Source: Microbulbifer halophilus | GTDB lineage: Bacteria > Pseudomonadota > Gammaproteobacteria > Pseudomonadales > Cellvibrionaceae | DNA length: 64,000 nt | Direction: 5' to 3' | Assembly (NCBI RefSeq): GCF_026183675.1 | Contig: NZ_JAPIVK010000015.1 | Coordinates: 44,890 to 108,889, forward strand | Shown: positions 44,265 through 53,989 of the stretch, one piece after another | Layout: each line of letters begins with the position of its first letter | Numbering within the stretch: the first letter of the stretch is position 1 | Position numbers and translations under genes: made by a program | Notes under the pieces: generated by a model | The model's database searches: none | Seen by the model: the letters and a program-made list of their open reading frames with translations, nothing else | Told to the model about the DNA's origin: nothing

Positions 44265-46840
44265 CACTGTTTCAGTACTTCTCTCTGATCAAAATTGGCG
44301 ATGCCCTGGCTGAGCATACGGGTGACCGTAGTGCCCAGGCCAGCCAGGCCCTTGAGCTGTATCTCCAGGTAGACCCCTTCGTCGAACTCCAGCTCCTCTG
44401 GAGTTACCACGTCGGCCAGATCGTTGTCCAGCGAGCGGCGCCAGACCAGGCGCGCACGGTAGCAGCAGCTGTCATATTCGACGCCGGCCAGGTACTCCAG
44501 TTCCCGCTCGAATGTGACATCGTAGTTGGCGCGGGCCAGGAGCGAGGTACTGGCGCTCACGGGCACCACCGCGGAGGCGTCCAACTGCTCCACGTCGAAC
44601 CGCCCCTCCCGGCGCAGGTAGCGGTAGCCGAGGTTGAACAGGCGGAAATCGCTGTCCAGGTAGCGTAGCGTGAAGCTGCCGCGGTTGAGTTCGTTTTCCT
44701 GCTCGTCGTAGATCAGTGTGCTGCTGGCGCGCAGGGACTGGATCGGTCGGCTCTCGATGCCCACGGCGAACTCCGAGCGCGGCGAGTCCTCGATGGGCTC
44801 GTCCAGCTCGATACGGGTGTCCTCGGCGTAGAAAATCTGCCCGGCGCTGGCGGAGAAGAGGTCGCGGCCGCTGGCGGGATCGACAAGGCGGCTGGTCAGG
44901 CCCAGGGCGATGCGGTCGGCGTCGTCGATGCGGTCGTTGCCGTTGAAGCGGCTGTCGCGGAACAGCTGGTGAAAACTGGGGGTGAACAGGGAGGTGTCGA
45001 ACAACAGGTTGTTGCTCTTGGGGTCGATACCGCTGATGTCGCTGTTGCCCAGCTCCAGGAAGTCGCTCTGGTCCGCCTCGGAGCTGGCCAGCGCGAACAG
45101 GCGCGGCTCCAGGGTCTGCACATAGTGGCGGCCGAAGGCGTTGCCGTCGCGCTCGAAATAGAGGCCGGTGTTGAGCGTGAGCTGCGCCGCGGAGGCCTCC
45201 GGGGAATCGGTAGTGCCCGGCGCCAGGAATTGGTCGTCCAGTTGGTAACCGAGATGGCGCAGGGCGATGCCGGGGGTGAAATAGCCCCAGAGCCACTGTT
45301 TGTCCCAGTCGAGCTCGTAGTCCAGGCGCGCGCGGTCGGCATTGATAAAGTTGCGCGTCCGCTCTGTGATGCTCTCCGGATCGCCCACGTCTTCGATAAA
45401 GCGGATTGTCTGGGTGTCTTCGTGGTCGAAGCGGGTGAGTTCGTGATTCAGTGCCAGCGCCCAGTCGCCCCAGCGGTAGGCGCCGTCCAAGTCCAGGCGC
45501 GGCAGTTGGCTGAAGGTGTCGAACTTGTCCTTTTCCAGTAGCTGGTACTCCTGGGCGCGTAGCTTGGCCCGCCAGTTTTCACCCAGGGTCAGGCGGCCCT
45601 GCACCGTCTGGTTGACCTTGCGCTCCGCGGCCACACTCAGGTTGGCGGTATCCAGGTCGCGGAAGTAGTCGGGATCGCTGACCTTGGTGTAGTCGATATC
45701 GGTGTGCCAGAAGCTGTCGTTGCCGCCCTGCTGTTCGAAGTTCAGCAGCCAGCGGTCCTCGCCCTTGGCCGGCAGCACCAGGTCTTCCGGGAAACCCTCT
45801 CGAATCAGCTCGCGGGCGTCTTCGTCGTCGCCGCCCTTGTCGTCGGGCAGGCCGGCGACCCGCAGTTCGCTGTTGAACCAGTTGCTCAGGTGGCGCACTT
45901 CCACCTCGGCGCCGCTGCCGCGGTGCTGGATATAGCGCGGCACGATGGTGGCGTCCAACTGTGGGGCGATATTCCAGTAGTAGGGGACGGCGATATCCCA
46001 GCCGTTCTCGTCGCTGTGGCTGAGGGAGGGGAACAGCAGGCCGGACAGGCGCGCATCGCCCACCGGGAAGCGCAGGTAGGGAAAATAGAACACCGGTACA
46101 TCGGCGATTTCCAGGCGCACATCGCGCGCCACGCCCTGGCGCTCGACATTGTCGATGTTGATTTCGCCACCGGTCATGCGCCAGAACTCGTCGCCGGGCT
46201 CGCAGCGGGTGTAGTCGCCCTCGGTGAGGGTCAGCTCACCGCTGGCCTCGCGAGCGGCGTAGCGGGCACTGCCGTGGATGAAATCTTCGTGCAGCACGTA
46301 GGTGGCGTCCTCGATCGCCGCCGCCTCGCTGTCGGTGTGAACTTCTGCCGCCCGCCCGCGGACCAACATACCCGGCTCGCGTATCTCGATGGCGCCGCTG
46401 AGGTAGGCGGTGCTCTCGGCGCGGTTCACATCCACCCGGTCGGCGGACAGCTGCCGGTAGCCCTGGGTGACGTGTACATTGCCGCGCAACTGCGCGGTGC
46501 CGTCGTCCAGCCACTCGGATTCGTCCGCGGTGGCGCGCAGGGGCGCCTCGTCCGGCAGCCGGTCGGCGTCGCTGTAATTGCGCGGCGGTGCCACAAAGGC
46601 CCCGGTACAGGCCGCCGGCAGGGTCGCGCGCCGTTGCGGGCCGAGCTGTTGCCGGGGCAGCCAGTCGAGGTACAGGTAGGGGTTGTAGCCCGGATTGTCG
46701 GCGGCACTGTTGTCCGCGGTCTGCGCCCACAGCGGCTGTGCGGCGATCAGGCCGGTGGCCAGGCCTGTGGCAACGGAGCGCGGGCGCGAAATTTTTCCAA
46801 TGGCCAGCGCCAGGCGGCGCCACCGGGAAGCTTGCAGCAT
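44264..46840 (-). CDS. lptD: LPS-assembly outer-membrane protein
   Basis: Beta-barrel that, with LptE, inserts LPS in the outer leaflet. A signal peptide (to PLWAQ) leads to a periplasmic OstA/jellyroll domain (about 100-240, VTQGYRQLSADRVDVNRAESTAYL) and a 26-strand barrel. The four conserved cysteines of the disulfide switch are visible: one in PAACTGAF, one in YTRCEPG and the pair in YDSCCYRARLVW. 858 aa. It heads lptD-surA-pdxA-rsmA-apaH and is divergent from amgK. Confidence 0.95.
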   Translation of the reverse strand: MLQASRWRRLALAIGKISRPRSVATGLATGLIAAQPLWAQTADNSAADNPGYNPYLYLDWLPRQQLGPQRRATLPAACTGAFVAPPRNYSDADRLPDEAPLRATADESEWLDDGTAQLRGNVHVTQGYRQLSADRVDVNRAESTAYLSGAIEIREPGMLVRGRAAEVHTDSEAAAIEDATYVLHEDFIHGSARYAAREASGELTLTEGDYTRCEPGDEFWRMTGGEINIDNVERQGVARDVRLEIADVPVFYFPYLRFPVGDARLSGLLFPSLSHSDENGWDIAVPYYWNIAPQLDATIVPRYIQHRGSGAEVEVRHLSNWFNSELRVAGLPDDKGGDDEDARELIREGFPEDLVLPAKGEDRWLLNFEQQGGNDSFWHTDIDYTKVSDPDYFRDLDTANLSVAAERKVNQTVQGRLTLGENWRAKLRAQEYQLLEKDKFDTFSQLPRLDLDGAYRWGDWALALNHELTRFDHEDTQTIRFIEDVGDPESITERTRNFINADRARLDYELDWDKQWLWGYFTPGIALRHLGYQLDDQFLAPGTTDSPEASAAQLTLNTGLYFERDGNAFGRHYVQTLEPRLFALASSEADQSDFLELGNSDISGIDPKSNNLLFDTSLFTPSFHQLFRDSRFNGNDRIDDADRIALGLTSRLVDPASGRDLFSASAGQIFYAEDTRIELDEPIEDSPRSEFAVGIESRPIQSLRASSTLIYDEQENELNRGSFTLRYLDSDFRLFNLGYRYLRREGRFDVEQLDASAVVPVSASTSLLARANYDVTFERELEYLAGVEYDSCCYRARLVWRRSLDNDLADVVTPEELEFDEGVYLEIQLKGLAGLGTTVTRMLSQGIANFDQREVLKQ

Positions 46841-46950
46841 CAGGTGAATAGTTCCGGCTATCTTTAGAGTTTCCGTAGAGGGGAGCGCGGCAGAGCCCCG
46901 CGAAAATCAACGGCTGATTCTACTTGAATGTAGAGTCCGATAACACTGAC

Positions 46951-46990
46951 CCGGGCCGCCGTGCCCTCTACCTTTTTTTCGGCGGCCCGG
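46951..46990. other. Perfect 10-bp hairpin in the lptD-amgK spacer
   Basis: CCGGGCCGCC (46951-46960) pairs with GGCGGCCCGG (46981-46990), enclosing a 20-base loop that contains TTTTTTT. It lies in the 247-base divergent promoter region. Its function is unknown; a leader hairpin or regulator site are options. Confidence 0.45.
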
Positions 46991-47087
46991 GAATTGGAGC
47001 AAATAGTGTCGCCCCGCTGGACGGCGTGGGTGCCACGGTTACAATGCGGGCCGGCCCAGACGCCCCACGATAGAGTAGTAGCGGCAG

Positions 47088-48167
47088 ATGAACGAGCCTT
47101 TGACAGACGGAACAGATCAGCGACAGCGGGCGCTCGGCCAGTGGGCCGGGCGCGCGCTTGAGCGCGGGGGACCGCTGACCCTGCACACGCTGGCCGGCGA
47201 CGCCGGTTTCCGCCGCTATTTCCGCACCGATACGGAGCCGCGCCTGGTCGCGGTGGACTCGCCGCCGGAGCGCACCAATACCGCGCGCTTTGTGGCCGTG
47301 GCAGACTACCTGCGCCGCCACGGGATTCACACGCCGCTGGTGATTGCGGCGGATGTCGAGCACGGCTTTATGCTGCTCGAGGATCTGGGCGATCAGTTGC
47401 TGTTGGGCGAACTCGACGACGACAGCGTCGAGGGCCTCTACGCCGAGGTGTTGAGCGAACTGCTGTGCCTGCAGCAGATCCCACCGGCGGGTGATCTCTT
47501 CCCCAGCTATAGCCGCGAACTGCTGCTGGCCGAAATGCGTATCCTGCCGGACTGGCTGGCGGAAAAGCTACTCGGCTATACGCTCACCGATGCGGACCGG
47601 CAGTTGCTGGAAGACACTTTCGCGTTGCTGCTGGACAGCGCCGCGGAACAGCCCCGGGTACTGGTGCATCGCGACTACCACAGCCGCAACCTGCTGCTGC
47701 ACGACGGCGAGCGGCCGGGAGTGGTGGATTTCCAGGATGCGGTCTGGGGGCCGGTGACCTACGACCTGGTTTCATTGCTGCGCGACTGCTATGTGCGCTG
47801 GCCCCGGGAAAAGGTCGAGCGCTGGGCGCTATCCTATGCCGCCATGGCAGCTTCCGTCGGCGTGCTGGAAGAGTTGGAGCCGGCAACTTTCCTGCGCTGG
47901 TTCGACTGGATGGGGTTGCAGCGCCATATCAAGGTGCTGGGCCTGTTCCCGCGCCTCTACCTGCGCGACGGCAAGAGCGGTTACCTGCCGGACCTGCCAT
48001 TGGTGATCCGCTATACCCTGGAGGTCGCCGGGCGCTACCCCGAACTGCAACCCTTTGCGGACTGGTTCCGCGCCCGGCTGCTGCCCCTGGCCGAGACGCA
48101 GGACTGGTATCGCGACTACCGCAGCGCCGGCAGCCACAGTACACAATTGCACGAACAGTCCGAATGA
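47088..48167 (+). CDS. amgK: Cell-wall amino sugar kinase
   Basis: An anomeric kinase that phosphorylates N-acetylmuramate and N-acetylglucosamine at C1 in the peptidoglycan recycling route that bypasses de novo UDP-MurNAc synthesis and gives intrinsic fosfomycin tolerance in Pseudomonas. An aminoglycoside-phosphotransferase fold with catalytic VLVHRDYHSRNLLLHDG and metal-binding VVDFQDAVWGPVTYDL. 359 aa. It overlaps murU by 4 bases (ATGA). Divergence from lptD is conserved in Pseudomonas. Confidence 0.93.
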   Translation: MNEPLTDGTDQRQRALGQWAGRALERGGPLTLHTLAGDAGFRRYFRTDTEPRLVAVDSPPERTNTARFVAVADYLRRHGIHTPLVIAADVEHGFMLLEDLGDQLLLGELDDDSVEGLYAEVLSELLCLQQIPPAGDLFPSYSRELLLAEMRILPDWLAEKLLGYTLTDADRQLLEDTFALLLDSAAEQPRVLVHRDYHSRNLLLHDGERPGVVDFQDAVWGPVTYDLVSLLRDCYVRWPREKVERWALSYAAMAASVGVLEELEPATFLRWFDWMGLQRHIKVLGLFPRLYLRDGKSGYLPDLPLVIRYTLEVAGRYPELQPFADWFRARLLPLAETQDWYRDYRSAGSHSTQLHEQSE

Positions 48168-48877
48168 GCGATATCGACAGAGAGCAGAATTCCCCGTTGC
48201 CCGAGGCACCCGCAGCGATGGTGCTGGCCGCCGGTTTCGGCCGGCGCATGCGTCCGCTGACCGACCGCCTGCCCAAACCCATGCTGCCGGTCGCCGGCAA
48301 GCCCCTGATCGAGCACGCCATCGAGCGGCTGGCGAAAGTCGGCGTGCGCCGCGCCGTGGTCAACCTCGGCCACCTGGGCCACAGGATCCGCGAGCATCTG
48401 GGGGACGGCGCCCGCTGGGGGCTTGAGATCCAGTACTCCGTGGAGGAAGAACCGCTGGAAACCGCCGGCGGCATCCTGCGCGCGCTGCCGCTGCTCGGCG
48501 ACCAGCCCTTCTGGGTGGTCAACGGCGACGTCTGGTGTGACTTCGACCTGGATCTGTGGCGCCGGCGCCCGCTGCCCGACGGCTGTCCCGGTCGCCTGCT
48601 GATGGTGCCCAACCCGCCCCACAACCCGGGGGGAGACTTCGGTATCGACAAGGGCCTGCTGTCCGGCAGCGCCAGTCCCCGCTATACCTTCGCCGGCATC
48701 AGCTGGCTGGATCCCGAAGTGCTGAGCGGGTACCCTCGCGCGCGCGCCCGCTTCGGCCTGGGTGAGGTTTTCACCCACAACGAGGGCCGGCTGCAGGCGG
48801 AGCTCTACGACGGCGACTGGTGCGACGTCGGCACCCCCGAGCGCCTGGAGCGCCTCGAAGAGCGCCTCAAATTCTGA
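48164..48877 (+). CDS. murU: MurNAc-1-phosphate uridylyltransferase
   Basis: Turns MurNAc-1-P into UDP-MurNAc, the step after AmgK. The nucleotidyltransferase signature [20 protein letters not shown] is at about residues 20-40, with [10 protein letters not shown] as the metal site. 237 aa, short and without the acyltransferase domain of GlmU, as expected for MurU. It is coupled to amgK. Confidence 0.93.
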   Translation: MSDIDREQNSPLPEAPAAMVLAAGFGRRMRPLTDRLPKPMLPVAGKPLIEHAIERLAKVGVRRAVVNLGHLGHRIREHLGDGARWGLEIQYSVEEEPLETAGGILRALPLLGDQPFWVVNGDVWCDFDLDLWRRRPLPDGCPGRLLMVPNPPHNPGGDFGIDKGLLSGSASPRYTFAGISWLDPEVLSGYPRARARFGLGEVFTHNEGRLQAELYDGDWCDVGTPERLERLEERLKF

Positions 48878-48893
48878 CAGACAGGAAATCGCC

Positions 48894-49559
48894 ATGCCGG
48901 ATTACAAGATTGCCCCCTCCATCCTCTCCGCCGATTTTGCCCGCCTGGGCGAGGAAGTGGATGCGGTACTGGCCGCCGGTGCCGACTGGGTGCACTTCGA
49001 TGTGATGGACAACCACTATGTGCCCAACCTGACCATCGGTCCCATGGTGTGCAAGGCGCTGCGCAAGCACGGCGTGACCGCGCCCATCGACGTACACCTG
49101 ATGGTGGAGCCGGTGGACGATATGATCCGCCTGTTCGCCGATGCCGGTGCCACCTCGATCACCTTCCACCCGGAGGCCTCGCGCCATGTGGATCGCTCAC
49201 TGCAGCTGATCCAGAGCCTGGGCTGCAAGGCGGGTCTGGTCTTCAACCCGGCAACCGGGCTGGAGGCGGCAAAATACGTGATGGAGCGGCTGGACATGAT
49301 TCTGCTGATGTCGGTCAACCCCGGCTTCGGCGGGCAAAAATTCATTCCCGCCACCCTCGACAAACTGCGCGAGGCGCGCAAGCTGATCGACGACTCCGGC
49401 CTGGATATCCGCCTGGAGATCGACGGCGGTGTCAAACAGGACAATATCGCCGAGATCGCCGCCGCCGGCGCCGACACCTTCGTCGCCGGCTCGGCCATCT
49501 TCAGCGCCGACGACTACGGGGAGGCGATCGAAGCCATGCGGCGTGAACTTGCCCGGTAA
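48894..49559 (+). CDS. rpe: Ribulose-phosphate 3-epimerase
   Basis: Interconverts ribulose-5-P and xylulose-5-P in the pentose phosphate pathway. A TIM barrel with [35 protein letters not shown] (metal-binding His/Asp) and [14 protein letters not shown]. Start at 48894 after ACAGGAAATCGCC gives 221 aa, the normal length. In Pseudomonas gph and trpE follow; here gph is missing and repeats fill the space. Confidence 0.95.
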   Translation: MPDYKIAPSILSADFARLGEEVDAVLAAGADWVHFDVMDNHYVPNLTIGPMVCKALRKHGVTAPIDVHLMVEPVDDMIRLFADAGATSITFHPEASRHVDRSLQLIQSLGCKAGLVFNPATGLEAAKYVMERLDMILLMSVNPGFGGQKFIPATLDKLREARKLIDDSGLDIRLEIDGGVKQDNIAEIAAAGADTFVAGSAIFSADDYGEAIEAMRRELAR

Positions 49560-49572
49560 CTCCCTACGAAGC

Positions 49573-49597
49573 TCCCCTCTCCCACCGGGAGAGGGGC
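49573..49597. repeat. CCCCTCTCCC-ACC-GGGAGAGGGG palindrome
   Basis: Perfect 10-bp arms (49574-49583 and 49587-49596) around a three-base centre, just after the rpe stop codon. Same family as the units at 6640-6660 and 6726-6750. It may end the rpe transcript, though no T-run follows. Confidence 0.75.
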
Positions 49598-49620
49598 TGG
49601 GGGAGAGGGCGCCCACAAGA

Positions 49621-49681
49621 TGCCCCGTGGCGGGCCTGCGGCCCGCAAGCGGAGCTGGAGCTCCGCGCTCCCGGGAAACCC
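49621..49681. repeat. GGCCTGCGGCCCGC..GCGGAGCTGGAGCTCCGC repeat
   Basis: Two nested palindromes in tandem (CGGGCCTGCGGCCCG and GCGGAGCTGGAGCTCCGC), then GCTCCCGGGAAACC. An inverted copy lies at 54797-54856 and decayed copies at 313-437. With the one at 54797 it brackets the trp genes in opposite orientations. Confidence 0.7.
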
Positions 49682-49735
49682 TTGCCGCCCCCACAATGGA
49701 TTTGTACACTTATGCGCCTAATCGAGGGAATACCC

Positions 49736-49783
49736 GTGAGCCACACTGCCCCCCACATCAACAGCTGGCGATGGCGCCGCTAG
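49736..49783 (+). CDS. Putative trp leader peptide
   Basis: A 15-codon ORF, GTG start, encoding MSHTAPHINSWRWRR and then TAG. It lies 116 bases upstream of trpE, with a good ribosome-binding site (GAGGGAA, 5 bases before the GTG). Trp codons are rare in random sequence, yet two occur in the last five sense codons (TGG CGA TGG), as expected for ribosome-stalling control of trpE. No convincing T-tailed terminator was found by eye downstream, so the attenuation mechanism is not demonstrated. Confidence 0.6.
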   Translation: MSHTAPHINSWRWRR

Positions 49784-49899
49784 TCCGCTGAGGCCAATAA
49801 CCGGCACCGGCACCGACGCCGCCTGGCCGCCTTTCCCGTGGGCGCCCGCTGTATCTACCCGCCCGCCAACCGAATTTCTGCAAACTGACTGGAGTCGCC

Positions 49900-51429
49900 A
49901 TGACCCCAAGTGAATACGCCCAACTTGCGTCTGCGGGTTACAACCGCGTACCGCTGGTGCGCCGCGTGCTGGCGGATATCGAGACACCGCTGTCCACCTA
50001 CCTGAAACTGGCGGCGGGCCGTTACAGCTACCTGCTGGAATCGTTGCAGGGCGGCGAGAAGTGGGGCCGCTACTCGATTATCGGCCTGCCGGCGCGGACC
50101 CTGCTGCGAGTTCGCGATCACACTATCACTGTGGAGCGTGACGGCGAGGTGCTGGAGCAGTACGAGACCGCCGATCCGCTGGCATTCGTGGAGGAATTCC
50201 AGCAGCGCTACCGGGTGCCGGAACTGCCGGACCTGCCGCGCTTCAACGGCGGCCTGGTGGGCTACTTCGGTTACGACTGTGTGCGCTATATCGAGCCGCG
50301 CCTGGCGGACAGCGCGCCGCCGGATACGCTCGGCAACCCGGATATCCTGCTGATGGTCAGCGACGAGCTGGTGGTGTTCGACAACCTGGCCGGGGCGGTG
50401 ATCTTTGTCGTGCACGGGGATCCCGCTGTCGCCGGATCCTATGATCGGGCCCAGCGGCGGCTGGACGAACTGGTGGACAGGCTGGCGCAGCCGCTGCCGG
50501 ATACGCCGCCGCTGGACCTGCACGGCAGTGGTATCGATGAGTCGGCCTTTCAGTCCCACTTCGGCGAGGCCGCGTTCAAACAGTCGGTGGACCGGGTCAA
50601 GGAGTATGTGCTGGCGGGCGATGTGATGCAGGTGGTGCCGTCGCAGCGGCTGTCGACCCCCTTCGATGCGCCGCCACTGAACCTCTACCGCGCCCTGCGC
50701 AGTCTCAATCCGTCGCCCTACATGTATTTCCTCGACCTGGGCGATCACCAGGTGGTGGGCTCCAGCCCGGAAATCCTGGTGCACCTGGAAGACGGCGAAA
50801 TGACCGTGCGCCCGCTGGCCGGCACCCGCCGCCGCGGCGCCACCGAGGAAGAGGACGCGGCACTGGAGCGGGAGCTGTTGGCGGATCCGAAGGAGATCGC
50901 CGAACACCTGATGCTGATCGACCTGGGGCGCAACGACGTCGGCCGCGTGGCCGAGACCGGCAGCGTCCGGGTGACCGAGCAGATGGTGGTGGAGCGCTAT
51001 TCCCACGTGATGCACATTACCTCCAACGTCGCCGGCAAACTGAAACAGGGCCTCACCGGTATCGACGCGCTGCGCGCGGCGCTTCCGGCAGGGACTTTAT
51101 CCGGTGCGCCGAAAATCCGCGCCATGGAAATCATCGACGAGCTGGAGCCGGAGAAACGCGGTATCTACGGTGGCGCCGTCGGCTACCTGGCCTGGAACGG
51201 CAATATGGACACCGCCATCGCCATCCGGACCGCGGTGATCCGGGACGGCCGGCTGTATATCCAGGCCGGTGCCGGCCTGGTGGCCGACTCCGACCCGCAG
51301 TCCGAGTGGGACGAAACCATGAACAAGGCGCGCGCGCTCTTCCGCGCTGCGGCCATGGCGCTGTCGGCGGGGAAGGGCGGCAAGGGCCGCGACCAGAGAG
51401 AAAAAATTGCCAGCAATGAACGAAGTTAG
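49900..51429 (+). CDS. trpE: Anthranilate synthase component I
   Basis: Makes anthranilate from chorismate with ammonia delivered by TrpG. The Trp feedback-binding motif LLES (in [18 protein letters not shown]) and the catalytic C-terminal blocks [37 protein letters not shown] and [21 protein letters not shown] are intact. 509 aa. ACTGGAGTCGCC precedes the ATG. It overlaps the following ion channel gene by 14 bases. The anthranilate product is also the likely substrate of the ligase at 55909. Confidence 0.96.
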   Translation: MTPSEYAQLASAGYNRVPLVRRVLADIETPLSTYLKLAAGRYSYLLESLQGGEKWGRYSIIGLPARTLLRVRDHTITVERDGEVLEQYETADPLAFVEEFQQRYRVPELPDLPRFNGGLVGYFGYDCVRYIEPRLADSAPPDTLGNPDILLMVSDELVVFDNLAGAVIFVVHGDPAVAGSYDRAQRRLDELVDRLAQPLPDTPPLDLHGSGIDESAFQSHFGEAAFKQSVDRVKEYVLAGDVMQVVPSQRLSTPFDAPPLNLYRALRSLNPSPYMYFLDLGDHQVVGSSPEILVHLEDGEMTVRPLAGTRRRGATEEEDAALERELLADPKEIAEHLMLIDLGRNDVGRVAETGSVRVTEQMVVERYSHVMHITSNVAGKLKQGLTGIDALRAALPAGTLSGAPKIRAMEIIDELEPEKRGIYGGAVGYLAWNGNMDTAIAIRTAVIRDGRLYIQAGAGLVADSDPQSEWDETMNKARALFRAAAMALSAGKGGKGRDQREKIASNERS

Positions 51430-52270
51430 TCTTTCGCAGAAGCTGTCCCCGGCCGAGCTGTGCCGGCGGGTGGCCGAGTCGCCGCTGTTCAGCCAGATCG
51501 TAATCGGCCTGATTCTGCTCAATGGCGTGGCCGTGGGCCTGGAGACCTCGCAGTGGATCGTGGGCCGCTTCGGCGGCCTGCTCGCCGGTGTCAACCAGCT
51601 GATCCTGGTCTCGTTTGTGGTCGAGGCGGCGATCAAGATGGCCGCTTGCGGCAACCGCCCCTGGCGCTATTTCGCCAGGGGCTGGAACTGCTTCGATTTC
51701 AGCATCATCGCGCTCAGCCTGATTCCGGCCGCCGGCCCCATGGCGACCCTCGCGCGCCTGGTGCGCGTGCTGCGGGTGTTGCGACTGGTGTCGGCCTTCC
51801 CGGAGCTTCGCCTGCTGGTGGATACACTGTTGCGCAGCCTGCCCAGCATGTTCCATATCGCGCTGCTGATGAGCATCATCTTCTATATCTACGGCGTGGC
51901 CGGCTATTTCCTGTTCCACGAGATAGACCCGACCCACTGGCGGAGCCTGCCGATTGCACTGCTGAGCCTGTTCCGTATCGTCACTTTCGAGGACTGGACC
52001 GATATCATGTATACCGCCATGGATGCCATGCCCTGGGCCTGGGTCTACTTCATCAGCTTTGTGGTCATGGGCGCGTTCGTGATGATCAACCTGTTTATCG
52101 GCGTGGTGCTGAACAACCTGGAAGAGACCAAGCTGCGCCGCCTGGACGAACTGCAGGTGCCGCCCAGCCAGACGGAAATCCTGCGCGAGCTGCGCGCGAC
52201 CCAGGAGGCCCTGGCGCGCATGCAGAAACGCATGGATCCGGAAATGCAACAGAGAGAGAGGCCTGGATAA
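51416..52270 (+). CDS. Voltage-gated-type cation channel (ion transporter family)
   Basis: 284 aa: six membrane segments of one voltage-gated channel subunit, expected to assemble as a tetramer. S4 carries Arg114, Arg117, Arg120 and Arg123 at every third position. The pore loop has the filter TFEDWTD (190-196), more acidic than the TLESW filter of the NaChBac/NavAb sodium channels and close to the engineered calcium-selective TLDDWSD. A cytoplasmic coiled-coil-like tail (about 232-275) follows S6. ATG 51416 overlaps trpE; TTG 51407 is less likely. It is co-directional in the trp cluster, 12 bases before trpG. Confidence 0.88.
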   Translation: MNEVSLSQKLSPAELCRRVAESPLFSQIVIGLILLNGVAVGLETSQWIVGRFGGLLAGVNQLILVSFVVEAAIKMAACGNRPWRYFARGWNCFDFSIIALSLIPAAGPMATLARLVRVLRVLRLVSAFPELRLLVDTLLRSLPSMFHIALLMSIIFYIYGVAGYFLFHEIDPTHWRSLPIALLSLFRIVTFEDWTDIMYTAMDAMPWAWVYFISFVVMGAFVMINLFIGVVLNNLEETKLRRLDELQVPPSQTEILRELRATQEALARMQKRMDPEMQQRERPG

Positions 52271-52282
52271 GGGAGCCGCACA

Positions 52283-52861
52283 ATGATTCTGATGATCGAC
52301 AACTACGACTCCTTTACCTGGAATGTCGTGCAGTATATGGCCGAGCTGGGCGCCGATGTGAAGGTGGTGCGCAACGACGAGATCGGTGTGGCCGATATCG
52401 ACGCGCTGGAACCGGAGAAGATCGTGATCTCGCCGGGGCCCTGTACCCCCAACGAGGCGGGCATCTCCATGGACACCGTGCGCCGCTTCGCCGGGCGGAT
52501 ACCGATCCTGGGGATCTGCCTCGGCCACCAGAGCATCGGCCAGGTTTTCGGCGCCCGCGTGGTGCGCGCCGGGCAGGTGATGCACGGCAAGACTTCGCCC
52601 ATCGTGCACAACAACCTGGGGGTGTTCCACGGCCTTTCGAACCCGTTCGAGGCCACCCGCTACCACTCGCTGGTGGTGGAGAAGGGCGGCCTGCCGGAGT
52701 GCCTGGAAGTCACCGCCTGGACCGAGCGCGAAGACGGCGAGATCGATGAGATCATGGGCCTGCGCCACCGCGAACTGCCGGTGGAAGGGGTGCAGTTTCA
52801 CCCCGAGTCCATCCTCACGCAACACGGCCACGATATGCTGAGAAACTTTCTGGAAGCCTGA
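52283..52861 (+). CDS. trpG: Anthranilate synthase component II (glutamine amidotransferase)
   Basis: Supplies ammonia from glutamine to TrpE; homologues often also serve PabB. Class I amidotransferase triad: Cys79 in [11 protein letters not shown], with His and Glu in [26 protein letters not shown] and [12 protein letters not shown] are typical. 192 aa. GGGAGCCGCAC precedes the ATG. trpD follows after 39 bases containing a short CAGGCTCCTGCAG repeat. Confidence 0.96.
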   Translation: MILMIDNYDSFTWNVVQYMAELGADVKVVRNDEIGVADIDALEPEKIVISPGPCTPNEAGISMDTVRRFAGRIPILGICLGHQSIGQVFGARVVRAGQVMHGKTSPIVHNNLGVFHGLSNPFEATRYHSLVVEKGGLPECLEVTAWTEREDGEIDEIMGLRHRELPVEGVQFHPESILTQHGHDMLRNFLEA

Positions 52862-52900
52862 GCAGGCTCCTGCAGCGGGAAGAACAAAAAGGGAGAACAG

Positions 52901-53989
52901 ATGAATATCCAACAGGCCATCGCCAAACTGGTGGACGGCGATCACCTCACCCGCGCGGAGATGCGCGATACCATGGGCCAGATCATGCGCGGCGAGGCCG
53001 AGGAGGCGCAGATCGGCGGTCTGCTGGTGGCGTTGCGCCTGCGCGGCGAGACGGTGGAGGAAATCGCCGGTGCGGTGGAGGTGATGCGCGAGCTGGCGAA
53101 AAAGGTGGACCTGGACCTGACCAACGCCGTGGATATCGTCGGCACCGGCGGCGACGGTGCCAACCTGTTCAACGTCTCCAGCGCCGCCAGCTTTGTCGCC
53201 GCGGCCGCGGGCGCGCGGGTGGCCAAGCACGGCAACCGCTCCGTGTCCTCCAGCAGCGGCGCCGCGGATCTGCTGGACCGGGCCGGCATCTACCTGGAAC
53301 TGGATACCGGGCAGGTGGCGCGTTGCGTCGACACCGTCGGCGTCGGTTTTATGTTCGCCCCTAGCTACCATAGCGCCATGCGTCACGCGGTGGGCGCGCG
53401 CCGGGCGCTGGGGCTGCGCACCATCTTCAACCTGCTGGGGCCCATGACCAATCCCGCCGGCGTAAAGCGCCAGGTGATCGGCGTCTACGACCGCAGCTAC
53501 TGCCGCATCCTCGCGGAAGTGCTGCAGAGCCTCGGTGCCGAGCATGTGCTGGTGGTCCACAGTGAGGACGGGCTGGACGAAGTCAGCCTGGCGGCGGACA
53601 CCCACGCGGTGGAACTGAAAGACGGAGAACTGCGCGAGCTCAGTATTCGCCCGGAGGATTTCGGCATCGAGCGCCGCGACCTGTCCGGCCTGACCGTCGA
53701 CGGCGCCGCCGAGTCACTGGCCCTGATCCGGGCGGCCCTGGGGGGCGACGACAGTGCGGCGGCGGACAAGGCCGCCGATGTGATCGCCATGAACGCCGGC
53801 CTGGCCATCTACGTCAGCGGTGTAGCGGACAGCGCCGAACAGGGCGTGGCCATGGCCCAGGATGCCATCGGCAGCGGTCTCGCCGGGGAGAAAATAAAAG
53901 AGCTGGCGGCCTTTACCAGCGCCTTCCGACCGGAGACCCCGGGCGAAGGAGAAAAGGCAGCCGCGGGCGATGCCGGGGAGAAGCGCTGA
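52901..53989 (+). CDS. trpD: Anthranilate phosphoribosyltransferase
   Basis: Joins anthranilate to [26 protein letters not shown] (PRPP-binding), [18 protein letters not shown] and [31 protein letters not shown] are family blocks. 362 aa, with an extra Glu/Ala-rich tail of about 20 residues after [11 protein letters not shown]. Its TGA overlaps the trpC ATG (TGATG). This enzyme would compete with the PqsA-like ligase for anthranilate. Confidence 0.96.
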   Translation: MNIQQAIAKLVDGDHLTRAEMRDTMGQIMRGEAEEAQIGGLLVALRLRGETVEEIAGAVEVMRELAKKVDLDLTNAVDIVGTGGDGANLFNVSSAASFVAAAAGARVAKHGNRSVSSSSGAADLLDRAGIYLELDTGQVARCVDTVGVGFMFAPSYHSAMRHAVGARRALGLRTIFNLLGPMTNPAGVKRQVIGVYDRSYCRILAEVLQSLGAEHVLVVHSEDGLDEVSLAADTHAVELKDGELRELSIRPEDFGIERRDLSGLTVDGAAESLALIRAALGGDDSAAADKAADVIAMNAGLAIYVSGVADSAEQGVAMAQDAIGSGLAGEKIKELAAFTSAFRPETPGEGEKAAAGDAGEKR

